This document shows, in pieces, positions 33,359-42,249 of a stretch of 64,000 nucleotides of DNA. The translations under genes were made by a program, and so were the position numbers. Numbering within the stretch: the first letter of the stretch is position 1; each line of letters starts with the position of its first letter. The stretch is from Chelativorans sp. Marseille-P2723 (lineage in GTDB: Bacteria; Pseudomonadota; Alphaproteobacteria; Rhizobiales; Rhizobiaceae): NCBI RefSeq assembly GCF_902809845.1, contig NZ_CADDWI010000007.1:248001-312000 (forward strand). The letters are read 5' to 3'. The notes beneath the pieces were generated by a model that saw nothing but the letters and a program-made list of their open reading frames with translations, was not told where the DNA came from and did no database searches.

Positions 33359-36300
33359 ATGGCAACCATCGTTCTGCAGGCCGCCGGCGCCTTTCTAGGC
33401 GGGGCGTTCGGTGCTTTTGGCACGGCTATCGGCTCGGCGGCCGGTGCAGTCGCCGGCTATGTTGTCGACCGGGCCCTTCTAGAAAGCACACGCCGCTATG
33501 AGGGACCGCGGCTTGCTGCGGCGCGCCCGTTCACCGCCGAGGATGGAGCGAGCTTGCCGCGCCTTTACGGGACGGTGCGCGTTGGCGGTACGCTCATCTG
33601 GGCGACACGCTTTGAAGAAAGGCGCACGACAGAGCGGCAGGGCGGCAAGCTCGGACCAAAGGTGACCACTTACTCGTATTACGCCAATGTTGCTTTCGCG
33701 ATCTGCGAAGGAGAAATAGCCGGGGTGCGCCGCATCTGGGCTGATGGGCGGGAAATAGACCGAGACCGGTTTGAGATCCGCATCTATCGCGGTACCGAGG
33801 ACCAGCTACCCGACCCTCTTATCGAAGCAAAGCAGGGGAAGGGAAACGCGCCTGCATATCGAGGCACAGCCTATGCGGTGATCGAGCGTTTTCCCATCGA
33901 CGACTATGGCCGGCGAATCCCGCAGTTCCATTTCGAGGTCATGCGTCCGGCTCGGGAACTCAACGAACGCATCCGGGCGGTCACGCTCATACCAGGCTCC
34001 ACCGAATATGGGCTTTCGCCAACGCTCGTGACGCAGAGGGTGGGGCCGGGCGAGACTGCTGCGGTGAACCGTCATAACCGCTACGCCAGGACGGATTTCG
34101 AGGCGTCGCTAGACGAGCTGCAGGCACTCTGCCCGAACCTGAAAACGGTGTCGCTCGTGGTTACCTGGTTCGGCACAGACCTGCGTGCGGGCGAATGCAA
34201 AATACGTCCCATGGTGACGCGGAACGATCCCAAGGGGTTTTCTGCACCCTGGCTCGTTTCAGGTGTCAGCCGACAGCAGGCCCACGTCGTTTCCACCGCC
34301 CTCGGGCATCCCGCATATGGCGGAACGCCAACAGACAGATCAGTGCGTGAGGCTATAGCGGCCATTCGCGCGAGAGGTCTGAAGGTGGGGCTTTATCCCT
34401 TCGTCATGATGGATGTGCCGGCGGAAAGCGAACTGCCGAGCCCCTATGGCGAGCCTTCACAGCCGGCCTATCCCTGGCGCGGGCGTATCACTTGCCACCC
34501 CGCGCCAGGCAGGCAGGGCACACCCGACAAGACGGCGGCGGTACGTGCGCAGATCGCAGCGCTGGCAGGGACAGCGGCGCCGGGGCAGTTTTCCCGGCAG
34601 AAGGATACGATCTCATTCAATGGCACTGCGGATGAATGGAGCTACCGCCGATTTGTGCTTCACTATGCGCATCTGGCTATGGCAGCAGGAGGTGTGGACT
34701 CCTTCCTGATCGGCTCGGAACTGCGAGGGTTGACGACCCTGCGTGACGGCTACAACCGCTTTCCCTTTGTGGAACTGCTGGAGAACCTTGCCTCGGAGGT
34801 CCGGGGCATTCTCGGTGAGAAGGCCGCCATTACCTATGCAGCCGATTGGAGCGAATATTTCGGCTATCACCCGCAGGACGGTTCGGGCGACGTCTTCTTC
34901 CATCTAGACAGCCTGTGGGCTCATCCTGACATCGATGCCGTCGGAATCGACAACTACATGCCACTATCTGACTGGCGGGACGCGGACACCGATGGCAGCA
35001 ATCCCGACGGGATGACGACACCCTATGACCTTCCGGCTCTGCGTGCCGGGATCGTATCTGGCGAGGGCTATGACTGGTTCTATGCGTCCATTGCAGACAG
35101 GGTCGAGCGAAAGCGGACACCGATTATCGACGGCGCCTATGGAAAGCACTGGGTCTTCCGCAACAAGGATCTGGTGAGCTGGTGGTCGAACCATCATTAC
35201 AACCGCATTGCAGGTGTTGAAGAAGCTGCCCCGACCGCATGGGTGCCCAAATCAAAACCTTTTCACTTCACCGAACTGGGCTGCGGCGCGGTGGACAAGG
35301 GGCCAAACCAGCCAAATGTCTTTCCCGATGCGAAATCATCGGAGAGCTTCTCACCATATTTTTCCAATGGTGGCCGTTCCGATCTCGCGCAATACCGCTT
35401 CCTCCAGGCGCATTATCTGCACTGGCTAGAGGGTGGTCAGGAGGCCAATCCGGTTTCCCCAATCTATGGCAGCCGGATGGTGGATGTGGACGCGATCAGC
35501 CTCTGGGCCTGGGACGCACGTCCCTATCCGGCCTTTCCCGTCTATGCCGACATTTGGAGCGACGGGGCCAACTGGTCGCGCGGGCATTGGCTTAACGGAA
35601 GGTTAAGCGGCATATCTGTCGGCGCGCTGATCGACATGATCCTCGCCGATCACGGTCAGCCGCCGGCGGATACAAGCCGGGCCGACGGGATGGTCACCGG
35701 CTACATCGTTGCAGATCCGACAACGGCGCGTGCCGCCATCGAGCCCATCGCTAGACTATTCGGCCTTGGCGTGCTCAACGGCGATGACGGGCTTGTATTC
35801 GCCAGCGAGGGAGCGGGGGTCGGAAAGGCGCTGGTCCTGAACGATTTGGTAAGGGCGCAAAGCAGCGGGACGGTGGAACGGCAGCGCGAGCCGGACCATG
35901 CACTACCCGCCTCGGCCCAACTGGACTTCCGCAATCCGCTGAACGACCACCAGTCGGCAACCGCAAGCATTGCATATCTTAACGCAGGAGGTACCGGTAC
36001 AAGTTTCATCAGTTTTCCCGGTGTCCTGCCGACGGGCGAGGCGGAAAGGCTTGTGCGCGACCTGCTGCGGCGGACGTGGGATGGACGCGAGCGCGTCCGC
36101 TTTGCAGTGCCTGCAACGGAGCGGCGAGTGGAGCCGGGAAGCATCGTTCGACTGCCGGGTGTGGCTTTGGGGCCCGAATATCTGGTGACGGAGGTGGAGG
36201 ACGGTCTTACACGTCGCGTAGATGCGCGGCGCATAGCAAGGGTGCCCTCGTCGCCCGCGCGTGAGGAGGAGAAGGGCGAGGAACGGGTGGGCACTGGCAG

Positions 36301-37255
36301 GGAGTTCACCGTCAGCCAGCCGGAGGCGCTGTTTCTCGACTTACCTTTGCGTTCGGCAACGGATGCGCCAGAGGATCAGTTCCGCATTGCGGTGCATGCC
36401 GTTCCATGGCGGACACAGGCAGTGCTGGTCTCGCCGGAGGAAACGGGCTTTGCCTTGCGCGCGACAGCGCCGGAGCGGGCTGTAATCGGTGCTTTGGAGA
36501 GCAGCCTTCCGGGAGGAAGAGTCGAAGGCCGGTTCGATCGCTCCTCAGGCCTTACTGTCCGGCTCCTTAGCGGCGAGCTGTATAGCGTTTCGCGGCTGCA
36601 ACTTCTCAACGGCGCCAATGCTGCCGCAATCCAATCTGCTGCGGGCGTCTGGGAGATCGTGCAGTTCGAGGAAGCGGAGGAGGTAGAGCCCGATCTATGG
36701 CATTTAACAAACCTTTTGCGGGGTCAGCTTGGTACAAATGACGCAATGTCCGCCGGGGCGAAAGCTGGAGCGTCCTTCGTGTTGCTGGATGATGCCGTCA
36801 CCCCGGCAGGATTGACCGCCAGCGAGATCGGCCTGGATCTGAACTGGCGCATCGGACCGATGGCCTATGATATTTCGGGCGAGAACTACCTGCCAATGAC
36901 CGGGCGAGGCGGCGAGCGCGCCTTGATGCCCCTATCGCCAGTGCACCTGAGAAGCAGGGTCGAGGGCGGGGACCTCCACCTTTCCTGGCTGCGGCGCGGG
37001 CGGATCGATGCCGATAGCTGGCTGGCTGAAGATATCCCGCTTGGTGAGGAGAGAGAGGAATATCGCATTGAAATCGCCCCGGTAGGCGGCAGTCCGCGAC
37101 GCATTGCGACTGTCTCGTCGCCGGAATGGATCTATAGCGCCGACATGCGGTCGGCGGATTTTCCCGAACCGAGCCAAATCGAGGTCACGGTCAGGCAAAT
37201 GAGCGTTGCAATAGGCGCAGGCCTGCCTGCACGCACAATCCTGTCCCTGCCTTAG
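33359..37255 (+). CDS. GTA host-specificity/baseplate protein (g15, 'megatron')
   Basis: At 1298 residues it is close to RcGTA g15, the large protein of the baseplate that plugs the tail and pierces the recipient envelope. A Gly/Ala-rich hydrophobic N terminus (residues 5-40, GAFLGGAFGAFGTAIGSAAG) is a likely membrane-interacting segment. The N-terminal hub region (GPRLAAARPFTAEDGASLPRLYGTVRVGGTLIWA) is followed by the GTA TIM-barrel domain (about 430-730), with DEWSYRRFVLHYAHLAMAAGGVDSFLIGSELRGL and FTELGCGAVDKGPNQPNVF. The phage-tail_3 domain (about 790-940) comes next, then a receptor-side C-terminal part. No stop or frameshift interrupts it, which speaks for a functional cluster. Confidence 0.94.
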   Translation: MATIVLQAAGAFLGGAFGAFGTAIGSAAGAVAGYVVDRALLESTRRYEGPRLAAARPFTAEDGASLPRLYGTVRVGGTLIWATRFEERRTTERQGGKLGPKVTTYSYYANVAFAICEGEIAGVRRIWADGREIDRDRFEIRIYRGTEDQLPDPLIEAKQGKGNAPAYRGTAYAVIERFPIDDYGRRIPQFHFEVMRPARELNERIRAVTLIPGSTEYGLSPTLVTQRVGPGETAAVNRHNRYARTDFEASLDELQALCPNLKTVSLVVTWFGTDLRAGECKIRPMVTRNDPKGFSAPWLVSGVSRQQAHVVSTALGHPAYGGTPTDRSVREAIAAIRARGLKVGLYPFVMMDVPAESELPSPYGEPSQPAYPWRGRITCHPAPGRQGTPDKTAAVRAQIAALAGTAAPGQFSRQKDTISFNGTADEWSYRRFVLHYAHLAMAAGGVDSFLIGSELRGLTTLRDGYNRFPFVELLENLASEVRGILGEKAAITYAADWSEYFGYHPQDGSGDVFFHLDSLWAHPDIDAVGIDNYMPLSDWRDADTDGSNPDGMTTPYDLPALRAGIVSGEGYDWFYASIADRVERKRTPIIDGAYGKHWVFRNKDLVSWWSNHHYNRIAGVEEAAPTAWVPKSKPFHFTELGCGAVDKGPNQPNVFPDAKSSESFSPYFSNGGRSDLAQYRFLQAHYLHWLEGGQEANPVSPIYGSRMVDVDAISLWAWDARPYPAFPVYADIWSDGANWSRGHWLNGRLSGISVGALIDMILADHGQPPADTSRADGMVTGYIVADPTTARAAIEPIARLFGLGVLNGDDGLVFASEGAGVGKALVLNDLVRAQSSGTVERQREPDHALPASAQLDFRNPLNDHQSATASIAYLNAGGTGTSFISFPGVLPTGEAERLVRDLLRRTWDGRERVRFAVPATERRVEPGSIVRLPGVALGPEYLVTEVEDGLTRRVDARRIARVPSSPAREEEKGEERVGTGREFTVSQPEALFLDLPLRSATDAPEDQFRIAVHAVPWRTQAVLVSPEETGFALRATAPERAVIGALESSLPGGRVEGRFDRSSGLTVRLLSGELYSVSRLQLLNGANAAAIQSAAGVWEIVQFEEAEEVEPDLWHLTNLLRGQLGTNDAMSAGAKAGASFVLLDDAVTPAGLTASEIGLDLNWRIGPMAYDISGENYLPMTGRGGERALMPLSPVHLRSRVEGGDLHLSWLRRGRIDADSWLAEDIPLGEEREEYRIEIAPVGGSPRRIATVSSPEWIYSADMRSADFPEPSQIEVTVRQMSVAIGAGLPARTILSLP

Positions 37256-37275
37256 TTCTAGTGAAGGAGAGCGAA

Positions 37276-37482
37276 ATGACGGAACTGAAACCCTGGTATC
37301 TGTCCAGAACCATCTGGGCCTCGCTGGTCACGATAGGAGCGGGGCTTGGCGGGATCTTCGGGCTGCCTGCGAGTGAGATCGACAACGCCGCGCTGGTGGA
37401 TACGTTGCTGCAAGCGATTACCGCCGCCTCTGGTCTTATTGCCATCTTCGGGCGGCTGAAAGCTTCTGCACGTATAGGTTAA
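37276..37482 (+). CDS. small holin-like membrane protein at the end of the GTA cluster
   Basis: The 68-residue protein has two hydrophobic segments (about residues 11-31 and 47-62) separated by an acidic loop (SEIDNAALVD), with a basic C terminus. Proteins of this pattern, ending in a GRxxA..RIG tail, are common as last genes of phage-like clusters in this order and are likely holins or holin-like. AAGGAG 6 bp upstream sets the start at 37276. A terminator follows. Lysis genes for GTA release are usually elsewhere in the genome, so a holin-like gene here is notable. Confidence 0.6.
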   Translation: MTELKPWYLSRTIWASLVTIGAGLGGIFGLPASEIDNAALVDTLLQAITAASGLIAIFGRLKASARIG

Positions 37483-37494
37483 ACGCTGGACGGA

Positions 37495-37525
37495 AAAGAG
37501 GGGCGGCAACCGCCGCTTCCTCTTT
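37495..37525 (+). terminator. terminator of the GTA cluster
   Basis: AAAGAGG-GGCGG, a CAA loop, then CCGCC, a 4-nt bulge and CCTCTTT: 12 bp of stem in two blocks, ending in TTT. It lies 13 bp after the last small gene and separates the cluster from the next gene. Confidence 0.65.
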
Positions 37526-37572
37526 GCCGATTGTTCATTCCCCATTCAGACGGGTTGGGCTAAAAAGCCGTT

Positions 37573-37869
37573 ATGATGAAATTCAGCTCACAAATACTTC
37601 GCGCGGCCTGTGGGGCGATAACAGTCGCGTTGCTGGTGCTCGACGCCTTCATGCATCCAGCCTTGGCTGGCAATGCCCTGCTTTTTGCCCAGGGCGCTCC
37701 CGACTGCTATGCGATCGGCCAGCGCATTGCTGCCCAGCAGGGCGGCAGGCTTGCCCGTGCCGCCGCGGAGTCCCAGGGCGGCAATACGGTCTGTAGGATC
37801 GTCATCCTTGTGCCAGGACGGGAGGGCGAACGGCCTAGGCGCACGGAGCTTGTCGTTCCGGCGGGGTAG
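37573..37869 (+). CDS. small secreted protein of unknown function
   Basis: The 98-residue product has a signal peptide (MMKFSSQILRAACGAI.., cleavage likely after HPALAG) and a mature part with two cysteines (PDCYAIGQRI and NTVCRIVIL) that may form a periplasmic disulfide. The IGQRIAAQQGGRLARA..SQGGNTVCRI pattern resembles small PepSY-like proteins often encoded beside FeuPQ/PhoPQ-type systems, but no domain is certain. It lies 81 bp upstream of the response regulator gene on the same strand. Confidence 0.7.
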   Translation: MMKFSSQILRAACGAITVALLVLDAFMHPALAGNALLFAQGAPDCYAIGQRIAAQQGGRLARAAAESQGGNTVCRIVILVPGREGERPRRTELVVPAG

Positions 37870-37949
37870 ATGTTCTAGCGATGCCTCTTCAGTTTTCCTT
37901 TCGGGTACGGGGCAGTTTACCACCATTTCGAGCGTAAGCGAGTGGGTGC

Positions 37950-38615
37950 ATGCGTATTCTCGTCGTCGAGGATGACAATAACCTGAACCGGCAAATCTGT
38001 GAGGCCCTGAGCGATGCGGGCTATGTGGTTGACCGCGCATTCGATGGTGAGGAGGGCCACTTCCTGGGCGATACGGAGCCATACGACGCTGTGGTACTGG
38101 ATCTCGGGCTGCCGCAGATGGACGGCATCAGCGTAGTGGAACGATGGCGGAGGGACGGCCGGACCATGCCGGTGCTCATTCTCACCGCCCGCGACCGGTG
38201 GAGCGACAAGGTTGCGGGGATCGACGCCGGCGCGGACGATTATGTGACCAAACCGTTCCATATGGAGGAGATTCTTGCGAGGCTGCGCGCGCTTATCCGC
38301 CGGGCCGCCGGACATGCCTCTTCGGAGCTTTTTTGCGGCCCGCTGCGGCTGGACACGAAGGCAGCCAAGGCGGACATTAACGGGATTCCGCTGAAACTTA
38401 CCTCGCACGAATACCGGATGCTCGCCTATCTGATGCACCACAAGGATTCGGTCGTTTCGCGCACGGAATTGGTCGAGCACCTCTATGACCAGGATTTCGA
38501 TCGTGATTCAAATACAATAGAAGTCTTTGTCGGGCGGTTGCGGAAGAAGCTCGGCCTTGACCTCATAGAGACGGTGCGCGGGATGGGATACCGCCTGCGC
38601 GAGCCGGATGCCTGA
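37950..38615 (+). CDS. feuP: OmpR-family response regulator, FeuP-like
   Basis: The 221-residue regulator has a receiver domain with the acidic pocket Glu7-Asp8-Asp9, phosphorylatable Asp51 and a lysine in DDYVTKPFH, then a winged-helix DNA-binding domain (NGIPLKLTSHEYRMLAYLMHHKDSVVSRTELVEHLYDQ). The receiver sequence is very like rhizobial FeuP, which with FeuQ controls genes for periplasmic cyclic glucan export and osmotic adaptation, and it is also close to PhoP. The partner kinase gene overlaps by 8 bp. Confidence 0.85.
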   Translation: MRILVVEDDNNLNRQICEALSDAGYVVDRAFDGEEGHFLGDTEPYDAVVLDLGLPQMDGISVVERWRRDGRTMPVLILTARDRWSDKVAGIDAGADDYVTKPFHMEEILARLRALIRRAAGHASSELFCGPLRLDTKAAKADINGIPLKLTSHEYRMLAYLMHHKDSVVSRTELVEHLYDQDFDRDSNTIEVFVGRLRKKLGLDLIETVRGMGYRLREPDA

Positions 38616-40026
38616 AGGACCGCAAGGTCGGACGAAACGAGCCTGGCCGCAGCTTCGCGAGCTGCCGCGAATGCTCACATTCCGGGTCATCGCTTTTTCC
38701 TCGATATGGGCGATCATCGCGCTCGTGGTGATCGCCACCGTCATCTCTACGCTATTTCGGCAGGTCAGCCAGCGCGGTTTCGAGACCGTCCTTTCAGCGC
38801 ATCTGTTCAACCTTATCGCATCGGTCAGTGCCTCTGAAACGGGGTGGCTGGCGGGTAACCCGAACCTTGGCGACTTGCGCTTTTCGCAGCCTCTTTCGGG
38901 CTGGTACTGGTCAGTCGAGCCGACGATGGAAACGCTTAACAACGAACTCCGCTCGCCTTCGCTAACGGAGCCGGTACCTTCCCCGCCGCTGGCTGCCGTG
39001 CCGTTCGACAGGAGCTTTCAGCGCCGTTATCTCGCTGTGGGGCCGGGTGGCGAAGATGTCCAGGTTCTTGAAGCGGAGGTCGTGCTCGGCGAAGGTGACC
39101 GCATCGCACGCTTCCGGATCATGGGTAACCGCAGCGAGTTGGAAGAAGAGATTGCCGAGTTCGCGAGGCAGCTCTTTATCTATCTTGCGATCTTCGGCCT
39201 TGGGATGGTTGCCATCAATGTCTTTGCGATTCTGGTGGCGCTGAAGCCCCTGAGCGGCATCCGCCGAGCACTGGCCAATATCCGCGCCGGTACAGCCGAG
39301 AGGCTGTCAGGCCCGTTCCCGGCCGAAATAGAGCCATTGGCGGAGGAAACGAACGCTCTCATCGAGAGCAATCGGCGCATCATAGAGCGCGCGCGAACAC
39401 AGGTCGGAAACCTTGCCCATTCGCTCAAAACGCCTCTGGCGGTGCTGATGAATGAGGGAAGGGCGCTTGGTGATGAACGCGGGGCTCTAATCTCCTCTCA
39501 AGCCTCAGCCATGCAGAACCAGATCGACCACTATCTTCAGAGGGCCAGGGCCGCTGCTCAACGCAACACACTCACCGCCCGCAGCCCGGTGAACCATACG
39601 CTGAAACGGCTTGCTCGTGTTGCGGAGAAGCTTAACCCGGACAAGCATCTTACCCTTGTGCTTCCGAACGACGATGTGGTCTTTGCCGGTGAGCGTGAGG
39701 ACCTTGAAGAGATTGTTGGGAACGTTTTGGAGAATGCAACGAAGTGGGCCCGTGCGCATGTCAGCCTGACCTTGCAGGCTCCGGTAGGTGCAGAGGCGGG
39801 AAGGTCAGGCTTCCTGATCGCGATTGAGGATGACGGTCCGGGAATTCCGGAGCGTTATGCGCGCAGGGCGTTGCAGCGAGGAAGACGACTGGACGAATCG
39901 AAGCCCGGAACCGGCCTGGGGCTTTCTATTGTTGCTGACATCGTGGAGGATTACAGTGGAAACGTCCTGCTGGAGCGGGCGCAGCTTGGAGGGTTGCGGG
40001 TGGAGATTATCCTTCCGGCGGCGTAA
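38608..40026 (+). CDS. feuQ: sensor histidine kinase, FeuQ-like
   Basis: The 472-residue kinase has two membrane segments (about 28-52 and 190-212) flanking a periplasmic sensor of about 135 residues, then HAMP. The H-box NLAHSLKTPLAVLMNE contains His271, and the ATPase domain has EEIVGNVLENATKWA, DDGPGIP and GTGLGLSIVADIV. The AHSLKTPLAVL box is that of PhoQ/FeuQ-type kinases. It overlaps feuP by 8 bp, so the pair is translationally coupled. Confidence 0.85.
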   Translation: MPEGPQGRTKRAWPQLRELPRMLTFRVIAFSSIWAIIALVVIATVISTLFRQVSQRGFETVLSAHLFNLIASVSASETGWLAGNPNLGDLRFSQPLSGWYWSVEPTMETLNNELRSPSLTEPVPSPPLAAVPFDRSFQRRYLAVGPGGEDVQVLEAEVVLGEGDRIARFRIMGNRSELEEEIAEFARQLFIYLAIFGLGMVAINVFAILVALKPLSGIRRALANIRAGTAERLSGPFPAEIEPLAEETNALIESNRRIIERARTQVGNLAHSLKTPLAVLMNEGRALGDERGALISSQASAMQNQIDHYLQRARAAAQRNTLTARSPVNHTLKRLARVAEKLNPDKHLTLVLPNDDVVFAGEREDLEEIVGNVLENATKWARAHVSLTLQAPVGAEAGRSGFLIAIEDDGPGIPERYARRALQRGRRLDESKPGTGLGLSIVADIVEDYSGNVLLERAQLGGLRVEIILPAA

Positions 40027-40109
40027 TTTCTTCGACAAACTTCCGACATAGATGGGCTATAGTCACGCTGTCGCTCACAGGTTGCGGATTTCAAGGGGCT
40101 TCTGAAGCA

Positions 40110-40535
40110 ATGAAATTTCCTGCGATTGCCGTGTTTGCGGTCGCACTTTCGGCCTGCACCTCGACGGCAACGGTACTCCCGTTTGCGCCGGGCCCCGATG
40201 GCTTTGCCGACAAGGAGAGTGAAGCCCAGGTTGGTGGTATCGTAGGGGGCGGCCTGATCGAGGGAGACATCAGGACTGATGTGCCGCGGCGGACGCTCCG
40301 GGCTGCGATAGAGGCCGAATACCGGGCGCTGGAGGCGACCCCCGCTGGCCAACAGGTTGCCTGGGTGGACGAGCGCAATGGCAATCGCGGAAACGTCACG
40401 GCCGCCCAGCCTTATCAGGTCGGCTCGCAGGATTGCCGCTCCTATAGTCACTCCTTCGAAGTTAACGGGACATCGCAGACGGTCCGTGGTACAGCTTGCC
40501 GCAATCCTAATGGAAGCTGGACACTACTCGAGTAA
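40110..40535 (+). CDS. surface lipoprotein, RT0821/Lpp0805 family
   Basis: The 141-residue protein starts with a lipoprotein signal peptide whose lipobox LSAC puts the lipid on Cys16. The rest contains the 16-17 kDa surface-antigen pattern: DVPRRTLRAAIEAEYRALEATPAGQQVAWVDERNGNRGNVTAAQPYQVGSQDCRSYSH, then GTACRNPNGSW. It is likely anchored in the outer membrane. Related proteins are reported as antigens in Rickettsia and Brucella; their function is unclear. Confidence 0.8.
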   Translation: MKFPAIAVFAVALSACTSTATVLPFAPGPDGFADKESEAQVGGIVGGGLIEGDIRTDVPRRTLRAAIEAEYRALEATPAGQQVAWVDERNGNRGNVTAAQPYQVGSQDCRSYSHSFEVNGTSQTVRGTACRNPNGSWTLLE

Positions 40536-40639
40536 CCCGGAGGCCCACACCCCGAAGGATCCGAAAGACGCGGCATCACGGCAAAAGGCCGCACACGGTT
40601 CGTGTTGGCAGCGACGGCCAGTATGGATATTGAAGACAC

Positions 40640-41797
40640 ATGGTATTCTGGGTCCTCGCCGCACTTTTGACGTTCGGCGCATCGATTGCGGTGCTGGGCC
40701 CCTTCTTGCGTACTGATGAAAGACGCGCTGCTGGCGCTGAACATGATCTGACAGTCTATCGTGATCAGCTTATCGAGCTGGAGCAGGAAGTCAGGCGGGG
40801 AATGATCTCCCAATCAGACGCAGCGGAAGCGAGGGCAGAGATCGGCCGCCGGATCCTTCGGTTGAAAGAGGGCGGGACAACCGAAGACGGTCAGCCACAG
40901 AAACTATCCGGAATAGCCGTAAAGGTATTCGCTCTCGTGATGGTGTTGGCGGTTCCGGTGGTGAGCTGGGGCCTTTATGCCTTTTTGGGGTCCCCGGAAT
41001 TGCAATCCGCGCCGCTGGCAGCGCGATTGACGCAGGACCCCGCGCAGGCTTCCATGGAAGAGCTTATTGTGCGGGCGGAACGTCATCTTGCTGCAAACCC
41101 CGACGATGTGCGCGGATGGGAGACACTTGGGCCCATCTACCTGCGCCTTGGCCGCTACCAGGACGCCGTCGCAGCATATCGGCGGGCAATCGAGTTCGGC
41201 GGCAGCACTCCGGAACGCGAGGCCGCCTTAGGAGAAGCGCTGGTCGGCGAGAAAGGAGGACTCGTCACTGCAGAGGCCGAAGCCGCGTTCCTACGAGCGC
41301 TTGCTGTCGACAATGCTTCCCCACGCGCGCGCTTTTTCATAGCGGTGGCGCGAGCGCAGGAAGGCAGAAACGAGGAGGCCGGCGCAATCTGGGAGGAGAT
41401 GGCGGCAGGTCTGCCCGAGAATTCCCCCTGGCGAGGCGCAGCTGAGCAGGCGCTGGTTAACCTGGCGAACTTGAGGCGGGAAGGCAGCGCACTTTCCGAA
41501 GGGACAAAAGGCGGCATTCCTGAAGAGGAACTGGCAGCCGTAGAAAACATGACGCAAGAAGAGCGTCAGGAAATGATTGAGGCTATGGTTGCAAGCCTCG
41601 ATACGAGGCTGCGCGAAAATCCTGCCGATTTAAAGGGATGGCAAAGGCTCCTGCGCTCATATGTGGTGCTCGGCCGCACCAATGAGGCAGAAAAGGTGCT
41701 TGCGCGGGCAGTAGCAGCACTTGGCGATCAAAGCCAAGAGGCGAGGGAACTGGTACAGTTTGCGACCGGTCTCGGCATATCCGAGGAAGAAAGGTGA
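40640..41797 (+). CDS. ccmI: cytochrome c biogenesis protein CcmI
   Basis: The 385-residue protein has two N-terminal membrane segments (about 3-20 and 95-115) around a cytoplasmic loop with the CcmI motif DLTVYRDQLIELEQEVRRGMIS. A periplasmic TPR region follows (about 140-260 and 300-385: GWETLGPIYLRLGRYQDAVAAYRRAIEFGG). CcmI holds apocytochrome c for CcmF/CcmH during heme ligation. It is the first gene of ccmIEFH (rhizobial cycHJKL). The remaining ccm genes are not in the window. Confidence 0.92.
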   Translation: MVFWVLAALLTFGASIAVLGPFLRTDERRAAGAEHDLTVYRDQLIELEQEVRRGMISQSDAAEARAEIGRRILRLKEGGTTEDGQPQKLSGIAVKVFALVMVLAVPVVSWGLYAFLGSPELQSAPLAARLTQDPAQASMEELIVRAERHLAANPDDVRGWETLGPIYLRLGRYQDAVAAYRRAIEFGGSTPEREAALGEALVGEKGGLVTAEAEAAFLRALAVDNASPRARFFIAVARAQEGRNEEAGAIWEEMAAGLPENSPWRGAAEQALVNLANLRREGSALSEGTKGGIPEEELAAVENMTQEERQEMIEAMVASLDTRLRENPADLKGWQRLLRSYVVLGRTNEAEKVLARAVAALGDQSQEARELVQFATGLGISEEER

Positions 41798-41801
41798 GGC
41801 T

Positions 41802-42239
41802 GTGACACGCAAGCAGAAGCGGTTGGCGATCATAGGCATGGGGATGGGATTTTTGGCACTTGCCGCAGGGCTCACCTTCTATGCCCTCGGCCAGCAGACG
41901 TCCTACTTCTATATGCCATCCGATCTTCTGACGCGGCCTGCCGCTGCGGGCGAGCGCGTTCGCCTCGGGGGCCTTGTGCAGCAGGGCTCCGTGATACGCG
42001 ACCAGGGAACGCGCGTGCGTTTTGTCGTCGAGGATGGCGGAAACGCGATCGAAGTGATCTATGAAGGCATATTGCCGGACCTCTTCCGCGAGCAGCAAGG
42101 CGTCGTCACAGAGGGCCAGATCGGGCAGGATGGGATTCTCATGGCCGACACCGTTCTAGCCAAGCATGACGAGACCTATATGCCTCGCGAGGTCGCAGAG
42201 CGGCTGAAGGAGGAAGGCGTCTGGCAGGAGGAAGAATGA
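41802..42239 (+). CDS. ccmE: heme chaperone CcmE
   Basis: The 145-residue protein is anchored by one membrane helix (about 8-28) and has a periplasmic beta-barrel. His122 in KHDETYMP is the residue that covalently binds heme before delivery to CcmF. The GTG at 41802 is the only start that fits the family N terminus (TRKQKRLAIIG) and lies 4 bp after the ccmI stop. Confidence 0.94.
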   Translation: MTRKQKRLAIIGMGMGFLALAAGLTFYALGQQTSYFYMPSDLLTRPAAAGERVRLGGLVQQGSVIRDQGTRVRFVVEDGGNAIEVIYEGILPDLFREQQGVVTEGQIGQDGILMADTVLAKHDETYMPREVAERLKEEGVWQEEE

Positions 42240-42249
42240 GGATGCGCCA

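Noticed and set aside
22165-37572. Integrated prophage with attachment sites
   Set aside because: I found no integrase, repressor, replication genes or tRNA-associated direct repeats; gene content and order match a GTA instead.
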